A stretch of 64,000 bases of DNA from positions 1,358,517 through 1,422,516 of the forward strand of contig CAUYUJ010003891.1 in the NCBI GenBank assembly GCA_963575745.1, in the 5' to 3' direction. Below, in pieces: positions 22,740-31,622 of this stretch (the stretch's first letter is position 1; each line of letters starts with the position of its first letter). Under the pieces are notes generated by a model. It was not told the origin of the DNA, searched no databases, and saw nothing but the letters and a program-made list of their open reading frames with translations. Made by a program: the position numbers and the translations under genes. The DNA is from Prorocentrum cordatum (Eukaryota; Sar; Dinophyceae; Prorocentrales; Prorocentraceae).

Positions 22740-23169
22740 ATATTGATAGTTTTCCAGATTTTCAGGTTTTCCTGTTCTCCCGCGCGGGCTCCAGGGACGA
22801 ATGGTCGAGCGCATTCCGTCGCGCAGGTTCTTTGCGTGATGTTCGTGGTGCATTTTTCGCGCATCGGAGCGCCCTCGAAGATTTCAACCAGCATGCTGTG
22901 TTGCTCCCGGGGAGTTCGCGAGTCGCAGCTGCCGTGGCGCTGTTTTCGAGGTAGCCCCTTCGAGTGTTGTTCGTGGGCGCAACGCGCGGCGCGCGCTGCG
23001 CCCAATCGCGCGCGGCGCGGCGCGTGAATCAGCCGGCGGCGCGCGTCGGACCGCCCGGACGTTATTTCTGGATTGTAGAGTGTGTCACAAAACGCTTCAA
23101 CTATTTTTGCGCAAGCGGTTCCCGAAAGTTTCAAAAAGGAGCCCCGACATTTTCATCAAAAACAGTTTT

Positions 23170-23345
23170 GAGGGGTGGAATGCGCCCGCCGTTCAGGACA
23201 TCTGAAGAATTCTGAAATCCGGAATTTTTCAAAATGGATTCCGGAATTTTTCAAAACCGATCCCGGATTTTTTGTTATAAAAAACGAAGCTGGTATTTTT
23301 CAAAAAGCAGACTGGACACGTTCAAAAACGCTTCCGGATTTGATC
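23170..23345. repeat. Short A/T-rich repeats with CCGGAATTTTTCAAAA
   Basis: The phrase and close variants occur about four times within 180 bp. This contrasts with the GC-rich surroundings. Confidence 0.7.
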
Positions 23346-23700
23346 ATCTTTCACCCCGGAGAATTTTCCACAGTCGCGCGTGATTTGCCTTGCCGGGTCT
23401 GTGAAATCCGCCGAGGCGCGCGGTGCGCGGCGGCGGGCGATGGGACGGCGCGCCACCGTCCCCCCCGCGCTCGGCAACGAGCATGGGGGTCAGCAACTGC
23501 CAAATAGCCCCTTACGGGCGACCGTTCGATTGCGAATGGGTGACCGACCAGCGGCGCCAGCCAGAGTAGACAATACTCGACGCACAGTGTACCCCGCGCG
23601 AAGACTGTTAGAAATCCCGGAACCTCCGGAACGTATCAATAGCACGTTGTGCCAATAGATTCTTCTCGTCCTAGAGGGCGAGGAAGGCGAGGCGCAGGAG

Positions 23701-24453
23701 TCCGTGGCTGCCGCGGTCGGCATGTCGGTGTACGTGGGGGTGCAGGCCCAGGCCGTGACGGGCATGGCCGAGAAGCAGTACATGGAGGAGGACAGCTCCG
23801 AGCGCCAGGCCGCGGAGGTCGGCGACGGGAGCTGCGCTGAGGGCAGCGACGGTGGCGCCCAGTCTGATGCCTTCCCATCGGTGGAGCCTTTCCCGACGCT
23901 GTGGTTGGCAGCTGGCGTGGTCCAGGAGCACCAGGAGGTCGTCGATGTAACCGAGGTCGTGATGCTGGAAGCCGAGGCCGATGGCAGGGCCGAGGCCATC
24001 GAGGCGAGCCTCCGCGTGGATGCCTACCATGCCGAGGCCGACGACACGGCGGCGCGCACGCACGAGGCCCAGGGCGCCGAAGCTGTGACGAAGTGGAATG
24101 CCGAGGTTTTCGATGTTGACGGCGAGGAAGACAGCGTGTAGCTGCGGGTCGTGCGGTCAAGGTGGGCCGACTCCATCGACGACGTCGTGTTCCTGGCGGT
24201 GGAGGCCGCCGACGTGCCGAATGTTGCGGAGGCGGACGAGGACGACAAGTGGGAAGCTGTTTGCGCGGCCAACCATGGGGCGCACACGGGGGCGGCTGAG
24301 GCGCAGGCGTGCCGTTTGGCCCAGTGGCGGCTCGAGCACGACAGGCTGGGCGACGAGAGCACGCCGCCTGCGCCCGAGTTGGGGTTCGACGAGCCCGAGG
24401 GCGTGAGCGAGCGCCGATTGGAAGACGACGCGGGCGAGGCGCAGAGGGCCTGA
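23701..24453 (+). pseudogene. Acidic Ala/Glu-rich ORF with one internal stop, unknown
   Basis: One frame carries a coding-like pattern from 23701 to TGA 24451-24453, interrupted only by TAG 24139-24141. The product is acidic (EKQYMEEDSSERQAAEVGD, VVDVTEVVMLEAEADG, DDKWEAVCAANHG). G/C-ending codons support the plus strand over the long Pro/Arg- and Ser-rich open frames on the minus strand. A further coding-like phrase (NIEICVAGRRMLMALLPE) follows at about 24515-24575 in another frame. No domain recognised; it may be part of the same decayed family as 22.1-22.7 kb. Confidence 0.4.
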
Positions 24454-24999
24454 GAACGAGGCGCGCCCCGAGGGGAGGCTGCAGCAGCAGGTCGAGGCCC
24501 TGGGCGCCTCGCGCCCGAACATCGAAATTTGCGTGGCGGGGCGGAGGATGCTGATGGCCTTGCTGCCCGAGAGCAACCGCCACCCGTGCGCGGAAGTGCG
24601 CATCCAGGCGGGGCTGGAGTGGTGCGACTGCGAGGTTGTTGCGTAATTACGAGGCCGCGGCCGACGCAGGGCGCTCGGAGAGGCTGGCCACGCTGGTGCG
24701 ATCTGATTGTGAGCAGTCGGATTGCCATGTCTGGGATTAAGGGCCCCTGCGCAGACGGGGCTGACGGTGTTCGGCGATGCTCGAACCTTCCGTGCGGCAC
24801 GACTTTCACGTTGCAGTCTGTATTGTTATCGAGATAGTTAATAATCTGTGCGTTGTCGCATGGTTCTGGCATCCCCGAGGGGGTGCGCCAGCGCGTTGGG
24901 GCTGCGGCGCGGCTTGGAGGGCGCGTGATGAAACCCACCCACGCCTCGGAGTGAGCAGCAAAAATGAGCCCTTGCGGCCTCCTGGGGGCTTCTTGGGGC

Positions 25000-25450
25000 G
25001 GATGGCTCAATGTCCGTTCGGTTCCCCCGTCAGGGCTTCCTTTTGGAGCCACCTTGGGGGCCTTTTTGGGTTTCCTGTTGGGCTTCCTTTTGGAGCCATC
25101 TTGGGCGATTTCTGGGGGCCTCTTGAACCGTCTTGGGCCCCTCTCGGGACCTCTTGGGGCTCTCTTGAAGGCCTCTTGGACCGCCTTAGGGCGATTTTCG
25201 AGGCTTCTGGGGGCTTTCAGGAGTGTCGGGAGGCCGACGAGGCGAGAATGCCCAAATCATGCGAATCTTCTGATTCATATCAGATTTGGGTCTCTTGAGG
25301 GCCTCTTGGGAGTGGTCTTGGAGGCCTCTGTGGGCTTCTTTTCTTGGAGGTTCCTCGGGCCGTCTAGAGACTATCTTCTGCGTCTTGGAGCGATCTTCGG
25401 GCGCTCCGTCTTGGGGGCCTCTTTGGGCCCTCTTGCCCCGTCTCGGGGCC
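25000..25450. repeat. CTTGGGG-type minisatellite
   Basis: Imperfect units such as GGCCTCTTGGGG and CGTCTTGGGGC. Gly/Leu/Ala/Ser/Trp-rich frames in it are artefacts. Confidence 0.8.
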
Positions 25451-25730
25451 GCCCCGAGAGTTCCTGCATTCTTGACCGGAGCGTCCTGGGAGTGTCCATC
25501 GCAGGTGTATCACCTATTCCAGCTCGACGTCTCCCCCCTTGAGCCTGTCTCTCCTTGGCGTTCCCCCTTCCGAGAGATATTCAGCGAGATCAAACGCGAA
25601 TAGTTTTTGCCTGCAGATTCTGGTCCCTCCAGAACTACTGGGGAGCAGCAGCCTGGCTGCTGTGCAAAACTGCTGGGCCAGGGGCGCGTTGAGCGCCACC
25701 CTGATCCAAGATGCCAACCGCTGGACATGG

Positions 25731-26233
25731 AGGGTTCTGAAAGCCAGGTGTCCGAGATAGAAGAATGCGACACTCTTACCTTCTGGTGCCACCTGGAAAG
25801 GCCTGTGCTTGAGCCTGTCGCCCCCCCCCCCTCCTGCTCCGCCTCGTCCTCACCTTCCGTAGACGTCCGAGGCCCGATCGGCTTCAGAGCGGCGCCGATA
25901 CTCTGGCAGCGCGCGCAAGGCGCGGGCGCGGCGCGTCGGCCTGGCGTGAGCATGGCCTCCGAGGCGGAGGGCGACGGGGCGCCGTCGCAGCCGGCTGCCG
26001 AGGAGGCCGCCGAAGCCGAGGCCGGGACCTCGGGGAGAGCCGAAGCCCAGATTCGGAGGCGACGACAGGGGCGAGTTGTTCAGGCGCGGGCACGACACGT
26101 ATTCGCCTGGGGGCCTCGCCGAAGGGCCGAGGGCATGTGGACCATCGACGCCCTCGGATGCTTGCATGTGTCGCTTTCCCATGAGCTATTCGCCCTTGTC
26201 GTCGTCTCCGACAGACTGCAAAGGTTCAGGTAA
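25731..26233 (+). pseudogene. Ala/Glu-rich coding remnant, copy 1
   Basis: The frame is open from upstream and reads GSESQVSEIEECDTLTFW, then from ATG 25951 MASEAEGDGAPSQPAAEEAA and an Arg-rich stretch (EAQIRRRRQGRVVQ). It ends at TAA 26231-26233. The acidic segment resembles one at 27.35-27.45 kb (NEAPPQPAAEKASDAA), which suggests duplicated exons. No function recognised. Confidence 0.3.
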
Positions 26234-27309
26234 GAGGCCCGATGCACTTTAAGTGTCTCCGTCTGCCCAGATCGTATTCCCGCTTGCCGCCGTGGCCACC
26301 TGATGATCTTCGGTGTTTAGCTCCTGGGTTCTATGTTTGCGCGCTTGCGTGCCGCAAGTGGCTAAAGCAAAGTTGTCATGGTTTCGATGGCGCCGTGCTC
26401 TGGGGCATCTTCGGCGGTGCCGCCGCGGCGTGTCTCTTAGCGACCGGGGGCCCGGGAGCACTGCAGCTTTGTGCCATATAACGTTCATGAGGGTCGCTGC
26501 TGGTTTGGGTCAGTATCTGCTACCAGGCATCGTTTCTATTTTTCACGTCCCCATGCCGGGCGTGCCAAGTCCTTCCCCTTGGGGGCCCACGGGGGGATGT
26601 CACCCATCTTGGCCGGGCCTATCTTGGGCCCAAGATCGGCGGGGCAGTGGTGGTGGTGGTAGAAGTAGTAGTTGTGTGGTAGTGAGCACCTTTCTGGCCT
26701 GGCCAGTGAGGCGTCTGCACCAGTCCTGGCTGGGGAGGTGTCCCCGTCTCTGCTGTACTGCCGTCCAGCGCCCAGAGAACCTGTGGCCAGCGACAGATCT
26801 CACGAGCCAGACCTCCGACGACGTTGTCTTCTCTTCGTGTCGCGGCCACTTTAGGGCCCTCGACCCCCCTTTCCAGGGGCCAGCTCTCCATACCCCGGCC
26901 AGGAGGGCCGAGGAGCACACGAGGAGCAACGTTGCACATTCGCCATCCCAGGGCCAGAGGGCCTGGCTTGAGCCCCGGCCCATCCTTCACGGCCCATGGC
27001 GCCCGAAACCATGCCCCGGGCCCAGAAACGGGGGCGACGAGTCGGCTACACGCAAGTAAGAGTGACCCTGGCTGTACTGACCTTTGGTGCGCAGCTTTCG
27101 GGAGGCCAAGTCTACGCAAGCCGTCCGCCATGACCGCAACGCCTGCCGCGATCGGCAAGCATCGCACCAAAGGCCCCTCTCGCCTGGGGCCACTCCTGTG
27201 TGTTCCCGTACCCTGGGATCCGACGTCACGAAAAACATGAAAAACGTCAACATCAGGACTGGAGCCCTAGACCCAATTTTCGTGCTGGATTTTTCGAGCC
27301 AGAAGTTGG

Positions 27310-27600
27310 GTGCACAGAAATGCCACGCCAGGATATCAGGGGACTTGCGCGTGGCCGAGAAACCAACGAGGCGCCGCCACAGCCGGCGGCCGAGAAGGCC
27401 TCCGATGCCGCGGCCGAGGCCGGGGCCGAGGACGGCGCCGCCGCGGTGGCCGAGGCCGCCTCCGCCACCACGGCGGAGGCAGCGCCCCCCGGGCCGGCGC
27501 CCGCGGGCGACGCGCTCCCGGAGCCCCGCGGCGGGGGCGGCCGGAAGGCCCTGCTGGACAGGATCGGGGCGCACGTGTGCAGGAGGAGGAGGAGGAGGAG
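27310..27600 (+). pseudogene. Ala/Glu-rich coding remnant, copy 2
   Basis: The frame reads ARGRETNEAPPQPAAEKASD, then Ala/Glu/Pro-rich text and GRKALLDRIGAHV before a (GGA)n run at about 27580-27612. It resembles copy 1 at 25.97-26.05 kb in residue order and in DNA. It is probably an exon edge or remnant. Confidence 0.3.
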
Positions 27601-28526
27601 GAGGAGGAGGAGGCCTCGGGCTGCGCACGGACAGGCCCCCCAGGTATTCCCCGCTGGCCTCAACAGGTCTCCCGAGCAGCCCGTGGCGGTCTCAACACCC
27701 TGGCGCCCCCTCCGGCGGCGGCCCTGGGGCGCTCCGCGGCCCAGGGTTGAGGTGTTGAGAACTGGCGTCGCGGTGTTTTCGCACTGGGCGTTATTGCCCG
27801 GTGCCATTGCGGGTCGATCTGGCTGGAGAAGTCCTGCAGAGAGCGGCTTCATTTGGCGGATCGATCTGGCTGGAGGTTCTACATTTCGCGGCTTCTGATC
27901 TCCGAGAAAGCTGAGGAGGAGGAGGAGGAGGAGGAGATCAGGGGGTTCTGGAGTCCCATGTGTGTCTAGGGTTCCGTCGGTTCGGCTGCGTCGCAGTCGT
28001 TTGCGTTCGGTCTGTTCGATTCGGCCTGTTGCCATCTCGTTGCTGCGTTGCTGCGCCCTTCTGGGCTGCTTGTGGCAAGTCGGTCTCGGTCGGTTTCGGT
28101 TTCGCTGTCGGTTCAGTCGGCTGTTTGTCGTGCCGTCTTAGCGGACGGCCTGGGGACATCCTCCTCCTCTGCGCTGAGCGAGTTGTGCCAGGATGCTGTG
28201 GGGTCGGAGGTCGAGGCGCAGGTGACGGGGGTCAGCCAGTCCCCTCCGGACCCCCTCGGGTTGATCCGGGTTTGGGAGACATGTGTGGCCGCACCAGTCC
28301 GCGTTCAAGTGGATTCAGGCTCCAGTAGAAGACGTGTACATCAGAGCCCTGACAGACGCAGCCGCCTGGCCAGCAGCGGAGAGTCTAAACTCGCTCCCAA
28401 CCGTCAGCATTATCCATACATTTGTAGTTCTGACATACATAAGTCGAGTAGGGGATCGACCACGTCATTGATTTACTCCATACTGTGTCTTCCTCGAAAC
28501 GACGTCAAACATGCAGAGCGGTTGCC

Positions 28527-28578
28527 TGTGGATGCCATCCAGATTTTGAAAACATCCCAAGGGCGATCTGATGCCACA
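28527..28578 (+). repeat. 5' LTR, 52 bp
   Basis: Starts TGTGG and ends CCACA. It matches the two outer parts of 57976-58082, which carries 55 extra bp in the middle. It is exceptionally short for an LTR. Confidence 0.75.
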
Positions 28579-28580
28579 GT

Positions 28581-28592
28581 TGGTAGCGGAGC
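28581..28592 (+). other. Primer-binding site, Met-tRNA-like
   Basis: TGGTAGCGGAGC begins 3 nt after the LTR. It resembles the complement of the initiator Met-tRNA 3' end (TGGTAGCAGAG-type), the usual copia primer. Confidence 0.7.
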
Positions 28593-28718
28593 GCGGTGAC
28601 CCCGCTTCGGGCCCATGGGAGCTCCCGCGCGGCGCTGAAGCGGCGACTGCCCAGGAAGCTCTCGAGCGCCCGGGGCGAGGACCTCGCATCCAGGTCCGAC
28701 TGGCGTGGAGATCCACGG

Positions 28719-29370
28719 ATGACGACGCGAGACGGCAAGGAGACAGAGTCCCCAGCCGAGGCTCCAGCGAGCCCACCGGCCGGGGACACGCTGGCAGCGG
28801 TCACACCGGCGCAGCTGAAAGAGATGATCGTGGGAGTAGCCCGAGAGACTATGGAAGCAGCATCATCGTCTCAGACACCGGTGGCCGCGGCCACGGCAGC
28901 AGCAGAAGATCCTTGCTTGCACGGCTGGGCCGACAGCAACGCCAAGGGAGATCGCCAGGAGGACCAGTGGAACTGGTCCGAAGCAGCTGGCTGGCGCTGG
29001 GGAGGCGCTGACCGGCAGCAGGGCGGCGATCAGGGCGACGGCGCGACCCAGGCCTGGGAGCACTGGGCGGGCAGCAGCAGAGGCCATTTTGGCCCAGGCG
29101 CCGGCGACTGGTGGGGCTGGGGCGCCGGCGGCGGCAAGGGCGACTATTCAGATCCGCCGCCATGGCCCGGCTTCGGGCATCACAGGCAGTGGAGTCGTGC
29201 CATCCGCAGATGGAATCAGAACGCCGACTTGGCGATCTGGCGCAGGGTTGAGAAATTGTTCAAGCTCTTTGACTGGAACCTCCAGGCCAAGTTCGAGGAC
29301 ATCCCCGAAAGCACGCTCAACCGCGCCTCGTGGCTGGAGGTCATCCTGCGCCGCATGGATACCATGGCGG
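28719..29370 (+). CDS. gag: Copia gag, exon 1
   Basis: ATG 28719 opens a frame rich in Gly, Trp, Gln and Asp (RWGGADRQQGGDQGDG). It continues into a helical capsid-like segment (RRVEKLFKLFDWNLQAKFED, LEVILRRMDTMAG). Without splicing it would end at TAA 29400-29402. Dinoflagellate gag proteins as I know them continue with an EREGDDLRRA-type motif, and exactly that text starts at 49155. Joining 29370 to 49153 keeps the frame (phase 1) and gives AGEREGDDLRRA. The frame is also open upstream of 28719 without an ATG. The protein should form the particle. Confidence 0.8.
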
Positions 29371-29548
29371 GTGACCCTGAGGCTCGTTATCGCTTTTTCT
29401 AAGCAACTTTAGTTTTTCCCTTTTCAACAAAAAACCCTTTTCAACGAAAAAAACTCTGTTCATTCATATGTGCGTGAAAAAATGTTAATGATGCGCATCG
29501 GATGGTGATGAATATATTGTATGGCCCGCAGGAATCTAACACACGATC

Positions 29549-29661
29549 GATATATACATATATATATATGTATGTATATTTATATATGTATGTATATATG
29601 TATGTGTATATATATATAGGTATATATAGGTATATGTGTATATGTGTATATATATATATAA
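29549..29661. repeat. (TA)n/(TATG)n microsatellite
   Basis: Imperfect TATATG/TATATA run of about 110 bp near the left end of the intron. Confidence 0.95.
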
Positions 29662-29979
29662 GCTAGCCACTAGAGAATGCCGCCGAAGAAGGGGCCCATA
29701 TTCGCCAACGCCCCCAGAGCTGGCCCGAGCGCTCGAGCGCCATGTGGAGACGGCCAACGGAGTTACAATCACCCTCCTGCACTGCCTCGTCGATCCCCCT
29801 CTTCTTCCAGGAGAGGGGGTGTCCAACCTCCCCTCCTCCAGCCTTCGTCTCCCTCCCCTGCCCAGTTGAACTTTCTGATCTACGCCGAGAGCCAGACGGA
29901 GCCCTACGGAAAGGAGAGGCTGCTCGAGAAGAAGGCCTTCTCCTCCTTCTCCTCCCCTGCCGCCCCACCCCCTCCATGA

Positions 29980-30043
29980 GGGGTAAGTTCTCTTGGCGCG
30001 CATCCCCCATGCATGGGGGGCGCGCGCCAAGAGAATTTACCCC
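29980..30043. repeat. 64-bp fold-back element
   Basis: Near-perfect inverted repeat: GGGGTAA at the left end pairs with TTACCCC at the right end, and the centre is around ATGCAT near 30009-30014. Confidence 0.85.
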
Positions 30044-30154
30044 TGCAAAAACTTGCGGCGCTGGCGTCGCCACGGCCCCCCGAGCCAGGAACGGAGCTTC
30101 GAACCGCCGGCCAGGAACCAGGGACCTCGAAGCTACCAGGAACCAGGAACCAGG

Positions 30155-30220
30155 AGGAGGAGGAGGAGGAGGAGGAGGAGGAAGAGAAGGAGGAGAGGAG
30201 GGGGAAGGAGGAGGAGGATT
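30155..30220. repeat. (GGA)n microsatellite
   Basis: GGA run following ACCAGGA repeats. Confidence 0.9.
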
Positions 30221-30239
30221 CGCCACGGGCGTTGCTCAA

Positions 30240-30651
30240 CGATGTGGAGGCCCTGACGACGAACTTCAGCATCAAACCCAGCACGGCGACAGAGGCGACG
30301 CGGCCAGAACCCGCGCATCGACCCCATGGATAGGATGAGGCCGAGAAGATCGGAGGATGGCAGCGCGAGCTCTCGCGAGAGCTCGCGCTGCCGCCCCCCG
30401 ACTTTCTCGTCCTGCAGGCGCTCAGCATCGCGGCCCAAACGAAGCAGTTCGAGCTCAGCGATCTCGAGCTGAAGGACTGGCCCAAGACCATGGGCAATCG
30501 CATTCGAGCGCTGTTTGGCCACGCACGAGAACTCAAAGGGACAGCGACGCGTTGGGCGGTCTTTGCAGTTCTGTCTCGGAGGGCGGCGCCCCCCCGATCT
30601 CTCCTCGAATCGCGCATCGCCCATCCCGAGCGCCTCGCTCGAGGAGCGAGG
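30240..30651 (+). pseudogene. Exon of a dinoflagellate orphan family, frameshifted
   Basis: Frame 2 reads IDPMDRMRPRRSED (30317-30358). One missing base near 30357 moves the coding frame to frame 1, which continues WQRELSRELALPPPDF, KQFELSDLELKDWPKTMGNR and IRALFGHARELKG, and stays open to a stop at 30649-30651. I know this order of motifs from uncharacterised dinoflagellate proteins. Function unknown. A fold-back element starts at 30549 inside the same open stretch, so the last part (VLSRRAAPP onward) is probably not exon. It lies in the copia intron, same strand. Confidence 0.5.
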
Positions 30652-30787
30652 TAGCGGAGGGATGCGTCATGGTCGCCGATGCGATCCGATGTGCGACTCG
30701 GTGATCCTCGAGGGATGCGCGATTCGAGGGGAAAGGGGTCAGGGGGCCACCGCCCTCCGAGACGGAAATGCGATGACCGCCCGACGC
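30549..30787. mobile_element. 239-bp fold-back (MITE-like) element
   Basis: Arms of about 75 bp pair with scattered mismatches: GTCTCGGAGGGCGG at 30573-30586 against its complement at 30755-30768, and CCTCGAATCGCGCAT at 30602-30616 against its complement near 30719-30733. There is no coding capacity of its own. It is a MITE-like repeat or an introner; no target duplication was identified. Confidence 0.65.
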
Positions 30788-31035
30788 AGCGCCGCAAGGA
30801 AAGGCGACAAGGCACCACGCTGGTTCAAGAATCGCAGCGCCGAGAAGGCCGAGGAGGCCGAGGGTGAGGACGAGGAGGAGGAGGAGGAGGAGGGCCAAGA
30901 GGCGGCCGAAGAGGAGGAGGCCGACGAGGACCCCGAGATCGACGAGGATGAGCTGCAGGATGGCAACACCATGAAAAAAGCCAGCGGCCGCGAAGAAACC
31001 AGCAGGACCTTGGAATCTGAAATCTGAACCTGGAA

Positions 31036-31096
31036 TCTGAAACATGATCCCGCGACTGGCTCTTTATAAGAGCACGTCGCGGGATCGCGTTTCAGA
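31036..31096. repeat. 61-bp fold-back element
   Basis: Arms of 21-23 bp (TCTGAAAC and GATCCCGCGAC with two mismatches between them) enclose a small inner hairpin GCTCTT...AAGAGC. Confidence 0.8.
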
Positions 31097-31104
31097 ATGG
31101 CAGC

Positions 31105-31206
31105 GGTCCATGACGCCACAATGACACCCCAATGATCCTCCAATGATCTTCCAATGATCCTCAAACTATCCACCAATGACCCCCCAATGATCCGTCAATG
31201 ACCCAA
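31105..31206. repeat. CCAATGATCC minisatellite
   Basis: About eight imperfect units of 11-15 bp (CCAATGATCC, CAATGACCCC). It is related in pattern to 42960-43240. Confidence 0.75.
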
Positions 31207-31355
31207 CCCTGCCCTGCTCACTCTCTCTATCTGTCAGCCCCTACCCTTTTCCGTCACCCTTCCCTCCCATCCCTCATTATCCGCCATCGCTTTCCCCCGC
31301 TCCTTCCTCATCTGCGGTCCTCCCCCTCCTGTTTTTTGTTCTCGAGTCGAGGAGT

Positions 31356-31487
31356 ACGCGTTTTTAAACGCACTTTTACACGCCCCCTTTAAACGTTCAG
31401 ATAGCCGCCTCAACTGTAATTTAAGAGAAGGGCCAGCGCTTTCTCTCTCGTGCTTGACCCTCCTCTCCTGGCGCAAAGTTTCGGCTC
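31356..31487 (+). repeat. Split direct repeat A1
   Basis: 132 bp, repeated at 38717-38848 with 5 mismatches. Begins ACGCGTTTTTAAACGCAC. Confidence 0.9.
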
Positions 31488-31622
31488 GAGGCGTGGGTTT
31501 CGCGGGCGAGGCCCGCGCTCGAGCCTTCAGAGAGGGGTAGCTTCCAGCCCCCGCTCGCCCCGAGCCCGACAGGCTCGGGCGCCGCCACGACGCCGGCCAT
31601 CGGGCGTCCCGGCTGGCTGCTG

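Noticed and set aside
23636-24583. 315-codon Pro/Arg-rich open frame on the minus strand
   Set aside because: The plus strand carries the G/C-ending codon pattern and an ordinary acidic composition; the minus frame is its shadow.
26313-27059. 248-codon open frame as a gene
   Set aside because: Residue composition is Cys/Arg/Pro/Ser-heavy with no domain or codon bias, and it includes a GGT microsatellite near 26640.
29636-29869. Small ORF in the TA-rich region
   Set aside because: It begins within the (TA)n microsatellite and reads through Pro/Ser-rich text with no recognisable feature.
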